This document shows positions 30,859 to 42,705 of a DNA stretch of 64,000 nt, piece after piece. Both the position numbers and the translations under genes were made by a program. Positions within the stretch are counted from its first letter, which is position 1, and each line of letters starts with the position of its first letter. The stretch comes from Neoarius graeffei (lineage: Eukaryota; Chordata; Actinopteri; Siluriformes; Ariidae): positions 15,883,656 to 15,947,655 of the forward strand of contig NC_083590.1 of the NCBI RefSeq assembly GCF_027579695.1. The letters run 5' to 3'. Under the pieces are notes generated by a model. That model was not told the DNA's origin. It worked only from the letters and a program-made list of their open reading frames with translations, and made no database searches.

Positions 30859-31718
30859 GAAATATAAAATCCAGGCAAGTTGCCAACTGTCTCATCCAGC
30901 TTTTTTCCAGAGTAGGGATCCCCAGAGAGATCATTACAGATCAGGGTACTAACTTTACTTCCCGGTTTATGAGACAGGTTTATTCCCTGCTGGGCATTAG
31001 GCCAATTAGAACTACGCCATACCACCCACAGACAGATGGATTGGTTGAGCGCTTCAACCAAACCCTCAAGTCTATGCTGAGGAAGTTTGTCAGCGACACC
31101 GGTGCAGACTGGGACCAGTGGCTGCCATATCTCCTGTTTGCATACAGGGAGGTACCTCAAGCTTCAACTGGCTACTCGCCTTTCGAGCTCCTCTACGGTC
31201 GTCAAGTGAGAGGCCCCCTGGACGTGCTCAAAGAGGCATGGACCGGTGAGGGATCGTCACAGCAGACCAGCGTTGCGGAGTATGTACTGAAAATGAGGGC
31301 CAAACTGGAGGAGCTACGCAGCCTGGCCTACGACAACCTGGCCCAGGCCCAGTCTCACCAAAAGACTCAGTATGATCGTACAGCCCGGAGCCGCACCTTC
31401 AACCCTGGCCAGAAGGTACTCCTGTTACTACCTTCATCAGCCAGCAGTCTTTTGGCAAAATGGCAGGGGCCCTTCGAGGTGCTAGCAAAGGTGGGTCCTG
31501 TGACCTATGAATTGGCAATGCCTGACCGACGAAAGCCAAGACAAAGGTTCCATATCAACCTGCTGAAGGAGTGGGTACCCCGGCCGGACACTGCCAGCCA
31601 CCTGAACTGGGCTCGGGTGATGGAAGAAGAGGAAGAGTGTAAGGAGCAGTACTTCCCCACTGGGGGAGGTGAGACCTCTCCACCCCCACTGCAACACTTG
31701 TCCAGCCAGCAACAGTAG
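30859..31718 (+). pseudogene. Gmr1 integrase core and C-terminal part
   Basis: Continues the integrase after the frameshift. IITDQGTNFTSRF (second Asp) is at about 30930-30970 and TTPYHPQTDGLVERFNQ (catalytic Glu) at about 31010-31060. A chromatin/DNA-binding-type C-terminus follows, with VLLLLPSSASSLLAKWQGPFE. It ends at TAG 31716-31718, after which the same frame reopens. The integrase lies before the reverse transcriptase, the reverse of ordinary Ty3/gypsy. Confidence 0.88.
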
Positions 31719-31721
31719 GAC

Positions 31722-33083
31722 GTGCAGCAGATCATCCCGGAGGGCCTGTTCAGGGAGGAACCAGGTCGGACAACACTGATCCAGCACGACATCAGGCTGA
31801 CAGGACCAGGTCCGATCCGGCAAACGGCGTATCGTGTTCCAGCCAGGCTCGTCCCAACTCTAAAGCAGGAGGTCCAGGCAATGCTGGACATGGGCGTGAT
31901 TGTGCCATCACACAGTGAGTGGTGTAGCCCCATTGTCCTTGTCCCCCAAAAGGATGGCGGGCTACGCTTTTGTGTGGATTTTTCCAAATTGAACTCTATT
32001 TCAGCATTCGACCCCTACCCAATGCCAAGGGTAGACGAGATGGTGGAGCGCCTGGGAAAAGCGCAGTACCTCAGTACCCTTGATCTTTGCAAGGGGTACT
32101 GGCAGGTGCCTCTTACACCAGAGGCCCAGGAGCTGACGGCCTTTCGGGCCCCGTCCGGATTATATCAGTTCACCACAATGCCCTTTGGACTGCATGGGGC
32201 AGCCGCAACTTTTCAGCGGCTCATGGACCAAGTACTGCAGGGGGCGGAGAGTTATGCTGCCGCTTACATTGATGATGTGATCATCTTCAGTTCCTCATGG
32301 GAGGAGCATGTGACTCACCTGGCAGATGTGTTCTGCCGGTTCAGTGAAGCAGGTCTGGTGGTCAATGCCGGCAAATGCCAGCTGGCTAGACCGGAGGTCT
32401 GTTACCTGGGATATGTCCTGGGTAGTGGACACATAAAGCCTCAGGTCTGCAAGGTGGAGGCCGTCCGCAACTGCCCGCCACCCACCACCAAGAAGGGAGT
32501 AAGGTCCTTCCTGGGTTTGGTGGGGTGGTATAGGCGGTTCATCCCCAACTTCTCCGGCCGTGCCTCCAAGCTCACAGACCTGACACGCAAGAACAGCCCT
32601 AACAAGGTTGTTTGGATGGATGACTGTCAGGCAGCATTCCAGGACCTGAAGGATTGTCTATGCAACTCCCCGGTACTGCAGAGTCCGAACTTTGACCTTC
32701 CCTTCACAGTGCAGACCGATGCCTCAGGGCTGGGGCTAGGTGCTGTGCTGCTGCAGGGTGAGGGGGAGGACCGACGGCCTGTGCAGTACATTAGCTGCAA
32801 GCTGTTTGACCGTGAGACCAGGTACTCCACAGTCGAGAAGGAGTGCTTGGCTATCAAGTGGGCCTTGGACAGTCTCCGGTATTATTTACTGGGGAAACAG
32901 TTTGTGCTGGAGACAGACCACCGTGCGCTGCAGTGGCTCAACCGTATGAGGGACAGTAACGCCAGGGTGACACGGTGGTACCTGTCATTGCAGCCATACA
33001 GCTTTACCATCCGGTACAAAGCCGGAAAGGACAACGTGACTGCCGACTACTTGTCCCGCCTCTACGAGGAGGGCCAAGCTTAA
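31722..33083 (+). CDS. Gmr1 reverse transcriptase and RNase H
   Basis: 453 residues in the frame of the preceding integrase. RT motifs: LVPQKDGGLRFCVDFSKLN, STLDLCKGYWQVPL (first Asp), FTTMPFGLHGAAATFQRLMD, and YIDDVIIFS at about 32265-32290. RNase H motifs: FTVQTDASGLGLGAVLLQ, STVEKECLAIKWAL and LETDHRALQWL. It ends ADYLSRLYEEGQA then TAA. It lies 12 bp upstream of the polypurine tract and 3' LTR, so RT-RH is the last pol module. Confidence 0.93.
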   Translation: MQQIIPEGLFREEPGRTTLIQHDIRLTGPGPIRQTAYRVPARLVPTLKQEVQAMLDMGVIVPSHSEWCSPIVLVPQKDGGLRFCVDFSKLNSISAFDPYPMPRVDEMVERLGKAQYLSTLDLCKGYWQVPLTPEAQELTAFRAPSGLYQFTTMPFGLHGAAATFQRLMDQVLQGAESYAAAYIDDVIIFSSSWEEHVTHLADVFCRFSEAGLVVNAGKCQLARPEVCYLGYVLGSGHIKPQVCKVEAVRNCPPPTTKKGVRSFLGLVGWYRRFIPNFSGRASKLTDLTRKNSPNKVVWMDDCQAAFQDLKDCLCNSPVLQSPNFDLPFTVQTDASGLGLGAVLLQGEGEDRRPVQYISCKLFDRETRYSTVEKECLAIKWALDSLRYYLLGKQFVLETDHRALQWLNRMRDSNARVTRWYLSLQPYSFTIRYKAGKDNVTADYLSRLYEEGQA

Positions 33084-33094
33084 GGAGGGGGGTG
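33080..33094 (+). promoter_or_regulatory. Gmr1 polypurine tract
   Basis: The purine-rich run TTAAGGAGGGGGGTG sits immediately before the 3' LTR and would prime plus-strand DNA synthesis. Confidence 0.75.
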
Positions 33095-33998
33095 TGTGAT
33101 GACGCGACTTTGGTCTTGTCACCCGTGTCATAGACATTAAAGACGATAAGCGTGCTTTGTTTTTAGTGCTTGTTAAAGTATGGGTGCACACATACTGATA
33201 GCGGCACAACAAACATTACGAACACCAACATTACACGCATGGATACGGCAACATCATTTCCTTGTGGTATGTCTCGTTTATGTAGAAATGTTCTTGGGCA
33301 TGTTTGTAAAGATGTTAGCGTTTTTATAAGATTTAGGGAGCCCTCTTTACTTGTATTTATGTTTGTGACAGTGTTTTATAAAAATAAGAACTTACCGGCT
33401 TTGTAGTTGTTCCACCTCTGAGCGGAGAAACCGAGCGCACCATGCAAGGAGCTTATATTGTTTGGGCGCGTTCACGCCTGCGCATGGTTGCGCCTCGGAG
33501 AATTAATTATCTTTTTGTTTGCTTTATTAGTGTATGTATATGCTTATTATTTTTCTGTTAAAGGCCTGATTTAGTTATTTGTGTTATTGGTACCATTTTA
33601 CAGACTTTATTTAGTTATTTCTGTTTTTTTCGTGTTAATCCCCCTCTGGTTTGTTATGGTATTGGATTGGTCCAGGACAGAGCGTGGGAATTGTTCTCTA
33701 TTTAAAGCGCACCTTCTCAGTCACTCAGGAAGGTCGGTAGGTGAAGGATGTGTTATACTGTTTGTGACTTTGTAGTGCTATTCCAAAGCGCATTATCTCA
33801 GCTGTGAGATTTTCCTTGGATTTTTTTTTTTTTTTTTTGTAAATGTTTTTGTGTAGTTTTTGAATTTTTTGTTGGGACTCTGGTGGAATATTTGTAACTG
33901 GTGGATAATAAAAAAAATAAAAAATCACGTCGACAATTTCTCGCTTCTGCAACATTTTTGGTGCCAATCAAAGACCCCTCGACACTCTACCTTTCACA
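33095..33998 (+). mobile_element. Gmr1-type gypsy 3' LTR
   Basis: 904 bp, near-identical to 17908-18809, and followed by the TSD CAGAC at 33999-34003. Confidence 0.93.
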
Positions 33999-34003
33999 CA
34001 GAC

Positions 34004-36848
34004 TGATTTTAGGCCTGGCTGCTGAAAATTAGAGCAAAGTGTACCTTTTTATATCTGCAAAATAAAACCTATTTCATCGCAGGAATGCCATCAGAGAGCA
34101 TCGAAGAACACCCAGTTTTTAAAAATTTTCTGGGGGAGGCCCAGACCCCCTTACAGGAGGGAGATACCTCCTCACGCCCCTTCCTCACGCTCCGCCCACC
34201 TTGTGCCACAGACCCAAGGCACTGCTATGCCCCTTTCCAGACAGAACACGAGTTCATGGGTCTCATCCACCAAAAAGTTCACCTCCACACACCAGGGATT
34301 ACTAACCATCAGTTCCATACAAATATCACCACAACCTCACCCTTTAAAGCTGCAGTCAGTAGGATTGAGAAGACAGTGGACTTGGCTTGAAAATGTCAAT
34401 GAGTGTCACTTCCAGGTCCCTCCCCCTCCACTGTGATACCAAAGTGATTTTTTTTTATTCATAGCATCTTTCATCCTTTAATCAGATTATCTACTTTATC
34501 AGAAACCTAAACAGCTTTCAACTTTATCACAAGAGCAAGTGTAATTTGTTTTCCCCCCTTTTTGTCACCATAATGTTATCCTTGTTTTCTCAGTCCTAAA
34601 GGTCTATTTCTTGTCTTTGCAACCATGAGAACATTTCAATAATGAAACAAACTCATTCCAGCAGGATCTTGTTTAAGCTTCTGTCTGTATTACATACTGT
34701 ATTATCTTGAAGAAATCACACATTGTTTTGAAATAAATGTGTCATGATGAGTTTCTCTTGAAGGTATTTTCTAACAATAGCAGTAAATACCACAACTTAT
34801 GCTTCAGTGTAACATCGCCATTATAATAAATAAATAAATAAATAAATACAGTGGAAACTCTTTATATCGAGGTCCTTGGGACCAGGGAACTTTATTATAT
34901 CAGGGATTTTTTTTAATATCAGCAGTCAATAAACAAAAAGCAAATTGATTTCACTGGGACCAGAGGAGGAAAAAAGTGTGTTATATTTGGTATTTCATTA
35001 TATGGAGTTCCCACTGTATATAATCATGTACAGAAATTTTCAGGCAGAATGATAAATATTTGCATGTAGAAGGTTCCTTTATATAAAGTCTACAAAGCAT
35101 CAGAAATAAATAGAAAATTACACATTTCCAATTTCAGACACAAGAGGGCGCTTCACAAAATAAACTATAAGAACTAATTAATGTGTAGTTTTTAAACTTG
35201 ACGATTTTGTGTGATTATTCACGATGTTTTTATCTGCATTTGTGCAAAAAACATACAAATTCAAGTAGTTTCCACCAAGTGGTTACAGAATTCAAAAACT
35301 AAACTCTTTGTGCTGATTGCATTGCGGTCTAGTAAAGCACTGATGAGAACATTTATCTGTGAGAGCACACACACACCAAACCGATCCGACTGCCTGGGCA
35401 CTTCACAAAGATATTTTCAGCACATTTCAAATAAAACACTACCAGCCAGCAGCCTTAGCATCAGAAACAAGAAAAAATAACTCCATAAAACTCCTCAAAC
35501 ACATGGAGCTCCTGATGTGATGTTATTCACCTTCACAGGAAGCGAGATGGAGCTGGGAAAGTTTTTACACCTTGTTTGCTTTGCACAATGAATGTGCCTA
35601 GCCGCATACTCCCCCTTGTGGCGTAACGGAGGAACAACCTCTCCCAACGCATTCCATCTCCGTTTAAAGCACAGGAGCACAGATCGCCCTGTGAGCCACA
35701 ACTACATGGAAGAACACAACTGTCTCAGCATCATCACTAAACAACAAGGAACTACATCACATAAATAAACAAATAAATCTGTCGGGGGTGTGAAATGCTC
35801 GAGGGTCGGCTTACTCCTTTATATCCACTTTATTTGTCTGCTCGAACATGCAACCATTAGCAACAAAACACAGCATGAACGCGTTTTCTATCCGCCTCCA
35901 AAACATCCAGTCCGCTGCCATAAAGCGTCCCTGTTGTAACACTGCTTGAACATTAGTTCCGCCCTATATAAACCATATATGACAGGGCGGAGCTTCTTTT
36001 AACTCTTTGAACTCTTCTTGTCCTCACACTCTCCCCTCCAAGATTTAATGGCATCCTGATATTTACATGATGGATTTTGTTTCTTTAAGTTGAAGAAGCT
36101 GGAAATATTGTGAGAATGTTTTATTTTCTATACATTTGTAAAAGAAATTGAAGTGTGTGATTTTGCTTTGAGTGTGTTTTGTGAGGCGATTAGCAGTCGG
36201 GGGGAAAGGTCAGGTGGAAACAGGAAGGGATGCGTGAGGAGAACAAGAACAGAATGAGAGGAGGTGGAGAAGAAGGAGGAAGCGAGTGAAAAGTGCGCTG
36301 GGACTCTGCTGCGTTTGAGGAGTAAAATACCAAGTTGAGATAAATGATTGTGAATGTGCCGAGACACACAGACAGTGAGTCCTTTGGAAGACATTCTACA
36401 GTGATATTATGGTGTTATAACAGTGTAAATGTGGAGAACTCGGACAGAGCTCACAACGAGGAGACCAAGCGAGAGGAGTTCAGAGGACTTTGCCCGAGAG
36501 TAGAAGACTCTACGCAGTTCCAAGATCTCCGTGAGCACCAGGAACCAGCAGTGACGACGTCTCCGCTCCACAGCATCGCCATCACGGTGTGGAGGACGAG
36601 CCACGCACGCACTTCTTTTCTTTTGTGGCTTTGCCGCAAAGCAGCCATTATTGTTTGAAGGCTTCACCGCACCCGAGCGACAATACAGGCCTGCACCTTG
36701 GGACTGACGACTGGCTGGAGACCCACATTTACACACTTTATGTCTTTAGTTTATAGATATATATTTGCTGGCTACAGCTAAGAGTTGGGTGTTAATATTT
36801 CAAGTGAAATGGAACTGTTGATTGTGTGGTCAATTGGATCAAAACATA
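34004..36848. other. Unassigned stretch
   Basis: Apart from the MITE at 34849-35016 I see no gene with recognisable domains. A 104-codon ORF (36344-36658) and its antisense partners have no known motif. At 34355 TTTAAAGCTGCAGTCAGTAGG looks like one end of a TTAA-type element, but the other end is not found. Confidence 0.4.
34849..35016. mobile_element. Tigger/pogo-like MITE
   Basis: 168 bp flanked by TA (34847-34848, 35017-35018), with inverted ends CAGTGGAAACTC and GAGTTCCCACTG. No ORF. A TA target and CAGT(G)-type ends fit the Tc1/mariner-pogo class. Confidence 0.8.
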
Positions 36849-38054
36849 CAGTGGTGCTTGAAAGTTTGTGCACCCTTTAGAATTTTCTACATTTCTGCAT
36901 ATATGACCAAAAACATCATCAGATTTTCACACAAGTAGATAAAGAGAACCCAGTTAAACAAATGAGACAAAAATATTATACTCAGTCATTTATTTATTGA
37001 GGGAAATGATCCAATATGACATATCTGTAAGTGGCAAAAGTATGTGAACCTCTAGGACTAGCAGTTAATCTGAAGGTGTAATTCGAGTCAGGTGTTTGTC
37101 ATCCCATTGATTGAAATCAGGTGTGAGTGGGCACCCTGTTTTATTTAAAGAACAGGGATTGATCAAAGTTTGATCTTCACAACACATGTTTGTGGAAGTG
37201 CATGAACAAAGGAGATTTCTGAGGACCTCAGAAAAAACATTGGTGCACAGCAAAATCCGCATACCCAAATTAACACTGTCAGATTTAATTTCAACACTTT
37301 TAAAGTGTCTATATGGGTCCACCCCATGAGTGTTAATTTAACTCTTTTTGCAGTGTTGGTACCTTAACACTAATTTGGTGTCATTTTTCACTCTTTTTGG
37401 AGTTAAAAGTTAACACTTATTAACAACATCCAGTGTTAGTTTTTCTCAACACTCATATGTAGTGTTAGACATTAACTCTCTCAGAGGATCATTTGTTGAC
37501 TATAAAAGTGTTAGCCCCATAACACTTAAAAGGCGTAAATACAGCTCTTCCTGGAAATGATTTTCAAATTAAAGTTTGCTGAAATTAAGGTGGACATATT
37601 TTGTGTTTTACAATTAAACATTTATTTTAAACATTTGCACCCCCCAAAAAATGAAGTCACATTAAAAAATGTAACAATATGGAACAATATATGTCCTTTC
37701 ACTCATTAGAATATTGCTTCTGAAATGTTCTAAAGTAAGTCAACTGGTCAACAAAAATCAAAGCATGTTCATTACTTTGTTCCTGTATACAGTATGCATG
37801 ATAGTGTTCATCAAAATAAATGCAGGTCATTAGCAGAGGTGGAAAGTAACGAATTACATTACTCGCGTTACTGTACTTTAGTAGCTTTTTTGTGTACTTA
37901 TACTTTTTCAAGTAATTTTTAAAGAGTGTACTTTTACTTTTACTTAAGTATGTTTTCTTCTAAGTAGTGTACTTCGGTACATTTTACATCACAACCGTTA
38001 CTGAGTAAAAAAATAAATAAAAAATAAAAAGGCTAAAACGGAGAAGGGGAAATG

Positions 38055-39613
38055 CATGTACGTCGCCACCATTGAATGTGAAGGGGGCGTGTCCCCCTCA
38101 CATTTCATAATTCTTCGTTTGGACCCCCCCCCCCCACTTAACATAAAATATTAGTTCACCCAGCGCCGTTTCTATTGCTTCGTGAAAGAATCCATTCCAC
38201 TTGATCGATAAGAGAAAACACAGACCACTGAAAATCCACTCCGGGTTTTCCGGGCGTTCCTGACAACAACTCACCGCGCGCGAGTGAATCTCAGCGCGAG
38301 CACAGAAATGTTGGTGCAGCTGCTGGAAAGTGGAGGAGGTGACGTCATCCCCATTGCAACCTCGCAATGTCTAGCTTTTGCTAAAACCTTATTCTTTTGT
38401 TATCTGCCCTCAAAATTAACCCTCGGCCACGTTAAATTAATATTCAACTAAACAGTGAAATAAGCTTAGCCTAATGGGGTATCCTTGGTTGATGATGAAT
38501 TGTTTGCAGTATTTGCTCCCAGACACAATGGACATAAGGACATTCTTTACAAAGAAGCAGAAAGTCAGGAAAGTTTCCCCACAGGACAGGGTTTCTTTTG
38601 TCCCAATGGAAATGTTAGTGCAGTTAGCTGGCTAGTCAATGTTAGGAGATGTATCAGCTAGCTTAACGTTAGCTATCATTTAATTCAAACCCAGTAGGCC
38701 TGCCTTACTGTAATGCCAAGAATGAGGTCAAGTCTGCTCTGATGATATTTATTGATTCCTTGTTTTGTCTGGTCTTTGGCAGTTTTCTGGAAAGTAAGAT
38801 GGGAAATCGGTGTATGGGGAAGGAATAGTAGAGAGGAAAGCGATGGAGAGAGATGGATGTTATTCCAGGTGGATTGTGAAGGAAAGGGGGATAAAAGTTA
38901 TGAAGTGGTAGAAATTGTGGTGGCACCAATATAAGAAGGAGTTATATCTATAAATCTATTTGTTATACTAATCTGTAAACGTTACTGTAGTACCACCATT
39001 GCATGTAGGTTGACAAAACTGCACTTGTTCATTGTGTGAAGTTTTCTTTTATGTGTCATTGCTTGACCCAGTGTAATTTTGTGTTATGAAGACTGCATGA
39101 TGCCATGCCATTTTTGTTGTGAATATCGCTAAGTCGGAAAAAAGTAAAATGCACCCACTAAAGTCACTGTTGGTGGTGAACAAAATTGCACCTGTTCATT
39201 GTGTGAAGTTATTTTTTGTGTCACCGTTGCTTGACACAGTGTGATTTTGTGTTCTGAAGTTTGCATGATGCCATGTCATGCCTGTTCATTGTGTGAGATT
39301 ATGAATATTCTTATTTTTAAACATACAGTTGAGTGTCACTATTGCTTGGCCCAGTGGCATGCTGTGTTACATCTAAAACTAAATAGAAAACACAAAATAA
39401 AAAGTAAAATGCACCCATAAAGTCATTGTTGGTGATAAATTGTGTCACATTCATCTCATTATCTTAGGTGTAGTGGTGGGTTTAAAAACAGGCTGATGAA
39501 TATATGGACTAGCTGAATGAGGACTTATTGTTGAAAATTAATTAAAATTTTTCTGGTGGAGGACCCCCCGCCAGTGTGTCCCCCCCACATTAAAAATGCT
39601 TCTGACGCCCCTG
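38055..39613. mobile_element. hAT element, non-autonomous, nested
   Basis: Flanked by GGGAAATG (38047-38054, 39614-39621). The degenerate ends are CATGTACGTCGCC and CTGACGCCCCTG (inverse CAGGGGCGTCAG). At 38528 a short frame MDIRTFFTKKQKVRKV looks like the first coding exon of a ZMYM/TTF-type hAT transposase. Nothing further is conserved. Confidence 0.82.
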
Positions 39614-40970
39614 GGGAAATGCGTCCTGGAAATGAATCACGGGAAGGACAGTTGTCGCGCGCGCGAGTCTCACACAGATGATGGCGGACATGCACTGGCG
39701 CTTTAAGGGGGGGGGCTTCGGGGGCCTCAAACCCCTGGGCCACAGCCAATCAGGGGCCTTGTAATATTAATAAAATAATAAACTGTTGGAATCGTGGGCC
39801 TACATTAATGTACGGATAGAAATAAGGTTAGAAATAAATGAGCACACAGTACCCTGCTGTAAGAGACATGGTGGATGTGGTTCGCGAAACGAACACCCAC
39901 AACTGTACCAGAATAAAATGTAACAAAATGTAACGTCACGCATGAAAGCGCGCCAAAGACTGCAGACTACTGAGACACAAATTTAGAGACTTTGAAAGAT
40001 GAAGCATCACATGTTAGCGGGGCGCATAAAAGGAAAAAAAGAGAGAGATGCAGGTAATGATAGAATCGTTGCCTAAAGTCACAGACTTTTTTAAGGTAAG
40101 GATCACCAATCTGTTCAGAATATCAACTACTTATCAGTTATCAGCCTACCAGCAGCTAGGCTATGTGCAGCTAGGCTAGATATGCTATGATCTGTCCAAC
40201 AGTAAAATAAATCAGTTGTGATTTGAATACGTGTCGTGTGATTTGAGTTATAATCCTGTTAGTATAATAGCATATTTCAATGGGGATAATAAAATGTCTA
40301 AAACGGCATCTACTGAAGAAATTGATGAAAAGATTGTAGCCTATAATTTTCACACTTCGGGCAGCAGACAGTGTAAGCATACTGAGGGGAATAGCAATAC
40401 AAAGCTAGCGCATATCCACATTTCTCGCTAGCTGTGTTGGGTGTGTTGTTAACCCGTGTGGATTTAAGTGAAATACTTGAGAAGTTCTGTGGTCAAGACA
40501 ACGTTTTAAGGTAAGGATGCTTGATTATTAATGTTTGCCCGCCGTGGCTTGTTGTTGACGAAAGGCCCACACGATTTTGCCTTATGCAGCTACTGATAGC
40601 GTCATGCTTTGAACTAGGTTAAGCTCATTTGCGCTAAAGGATGGGTTTATTGAAGGACTTTGATGTAGCTAGTTTCTTTTTTAAAAAATCGTATGCTCAA
40701 AACAGTATGCCCGTGTTCATCATGTTTAACTTTTTTCTTGATGGAGTGCGTGAAATATTGTTGCAAGTGGTATTTCGATGCAGTCATGTCAAAAAGGCAG
40801 TTGAATGCATGGTCTTATTCAAAAAGAAGGAAGACTTGCATGATGCTTGAACATAGATCGGTAAAATAGACCCTAGTAGGACTTGGTTTCGTGTATTTCG
40901 GTCTGTAGAGTTATGAGTTTGGCCGCTGTCCATGGTGTTTACGTTTCATGTGGCCGCCGAGCCAAGTACC

Positions 40971-42025
40971 TTCATCATCATCATCATCATCATGTTCCCC
41001 TGTCAAAAGTTAAACTCTCTAGGGGTGCTTCTGCTGTAGCAGTTGCAGCAGTTGCTCAAAGTTTGATTTGTCCATCATCATACGTCTTATCTGTTGGGTG
41101 TCTATGCCCAGCAGATTTTCCCATTTCGTCCATTTGTAACCATTTTTGTCAAACAGGAGCTGCTTTTGCACTTGGTTATTGCCCATCTGGCAAACGTGAG
41201 CAATATATTTTAGTTGTTGTACGTAGCAGGATAGTTTTATATCCTGGGTTCCTGTCAGTTTCCGGAGGTCAGCATTGGACATCTTGTGGCTCCAGTCTAT
41301 ATCTTCATTTGTAGTGTTCTTTTGGTCAGGGGCATTCTTTCGTTTATATCCACCTTTAATCATTTTCCTTAGGAAGCCGTGCCACACTACCTCGATTTTG
41401 TGAATTTCACTGGATGATAGTTGCCATGCCTGTGTGCTGTACAGGAGACGAGATCGAACGCATGCCACTAGGAACTTTATACGGGTTTTTAGTAGTATTC
41501 GGTGGTCGGTTAGAACGTGTTTCAGTTCATTCCATTTCATGAATGCAGCACTTATCCTAGCATGCAGGAAGTGTGAGGATTTATCACAGTTGCTGACATT
41601 ATAACCAAGATATTTAAAGGTGCGGACGTTTTTAATATTAGTGCCGCCAAGGGAAATGATACTTGGTTTACATTTGATATCCTCATTGATGTTAAAAGCC
41701 ATTGTTTCTGTTTTGACATATGATATTTGTAAACCAAAGCTGGTGTAGGTCTTATCATACAACTGAAGAATATTCTGAAGCTCCTCGATGGATCCAGCGA
41801 GTATGGCCTGATCATCTGCGTATAGAATCTCTGTTATGCAACCCTCTCCTGATGCTCGTGCTTTCGTACGCATTTCTCTTGTGGATACCTCATTTGGAAT
41901 GCAATATCTGAACTTGAAGCCTGTATCTGGGTACAGTTTTGATATCTCATGCTGTGCAATCCTGACAACAAAGTCCATATAGATATTTAAAAACTGATGG
42001 CGATTCTAGGGCACCTTGTCTTGCA
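40971..42025 (-). mobile_element. 5'-truncated LINE with (TGA)n tail
   Basis: The minus strand carries the C-terminal half of an RT (319-codon ORF 41019-41978). It is followed by a very short 3' UTR and an (ATG/TGA)n tail (40972-40993). A microsatellite tail rather than poly(A) suggests the RTE clade (Rex3-like). The 5' break is at about 42025, inside the RQGALESPSVF motif. Confidence 0.78.
41019..41978 (-). pseudogene. LINE reverse transcriptase, C-terminal fragment
   Basis: Begins MDFVVRIAQHEISKLYPDTG. The catalytic ILYADDQAILAGS motif is intact, followed by LGLQIS-type thumb sequence (SFGLQISYVKTETM), NVRTFKYLGYNVS and an RSRLLYSTQAW segment. A 1-nt shift separates it from the RQG motif upstream. 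The fingers and the first catalytic Asp are absent, so it is inactive. Confidence 0.85.
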
Positions 42026-42465
42026 GTGAATGTTTGTTTTCATGCCGCCGAGCTATTTTTATGTATTTTATTTTTTAAAAGGACTTGTCTGTAGGTGTGT
42101 GTTTTATGTTTACAACACATAGGTCTACATTAGCGCACGCGCGCTTGTGTGGTTATCTCTGGCCATGCCCCTGCGTGAAAGTTACGCAGTATCACTGTCC
42201 TGTCCGTGGTAATAATCAGAACCGGCTCTGTAATGATAATACGCGCGTTCTTCTCTCCCTCTGTGGTCGGATGTGTTGAGCGATGTGAGCGTGGGCCTTG
42301 CGCAGCTACGCTGAGCCAAACGTAACCTATCGTAGGCTTCTAGGCTAATTACGCGCTTACACTGTAAATGCTTGACACGTATTGCAAATAAAATAAGAGT
42401 TGACAGGTAGCCTATGAGGGGCCTAGCCCCTGGGCCACGGGTGTCGATAAAGCGCCCCTGCGGAC

Positions 42466-42679
42466 ATGGAGGAGACCGAGGAACCTGTGGTGGACGACCC
42501 TGCAGAAAACGCAATTTCTTCCAGTAATGAAGTGCACCCCTGGCCCTACATACGTGATCACTTCAGCTTCGTAGAGAAAAGGGGTGACAGTTTCATTATG
42601 CAATGCAGATTGTGTGCCCAAGAAGACAACCATTGCGGCATACAAAAATTCGACGTCTAATCTGCGCAAGCATGTTGAG
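42466..42679 (+). pseudogene. hAT transposase BED-finger exon
   Basis: The ATG at 42466 starts MEETEEPVVDDPAENAISSS, then NEVHPWPYIRDHFSFVEKRG and a C-x2-C pair (MQCRLCAQ). After a small frameshift comes TIAAYKNSTSNLRKHVE and a GTAAGT donor (42680). This is the BED zinc finger that opens hAT transposases. The TSD of the nested hAT (CGGACATG) includes the ATG, so the exon was cut off from its promoter by that insertion. No catalytic exons are seen downstream. Confidence 0.82.
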
Positions 42680-42705
42680 GTAAGTATTGTCATTGGCATC
42701 ATAAT

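Larger units (their letters stand above)
17908..33998 (+). mobile_element. Ty3/gypsy retrotransposon of Gmr1 type, interrupted by an ERV
   Basis: The boundaries are two 0.9-kb LTRs and the 5-bp TSD CAGAC (17903-17907, 33999-34003). After removal of the retrovirus at 18886-28642 the element is about 6.3 kb. Internal order on plus is: Gag with a SCAN-like segment and one CCHC knuckle, aspartic protease (VDTGSS), integrase (H2C2 then DDE core), reverse transcriptase (YIDD) and RNase H. A purine-rich tract (AGGAGGGGGG) precedes the 3' LTR. Integrase before RT is the copia-like order that defines the Gmr1 group of Ty3/gypsy elements. The coding region has an internal TGA, a frameshift and a TAG, so this copy is not autonomous. 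Confidence 0.92.
39693..42460 (+). mobile_element. hAT element inserted at the start codon of the host hAT transposase
   Basis: Ends CACTGGCGCTTTA and TAAAGCGCCCCTG are flanked by CGGACATG (39685-39692, 42461-42468). A remnant coding exon at about 40015-40097 reads in pieces as a transposase first exon (MIESLPKVTDFFK, then a GTAAGG donor), with a frameshift in an A-run. A LINE RT fragment on the opposite strand (40971-42025) inserted later. Confidence 0.88.

Noticed and set aside
36344..36736. Overlapping 104- and 109-codon ORFs on opposite strands
   Set aside because: No recognisable domain, splice context or repeat boundary. Left as unassigned.
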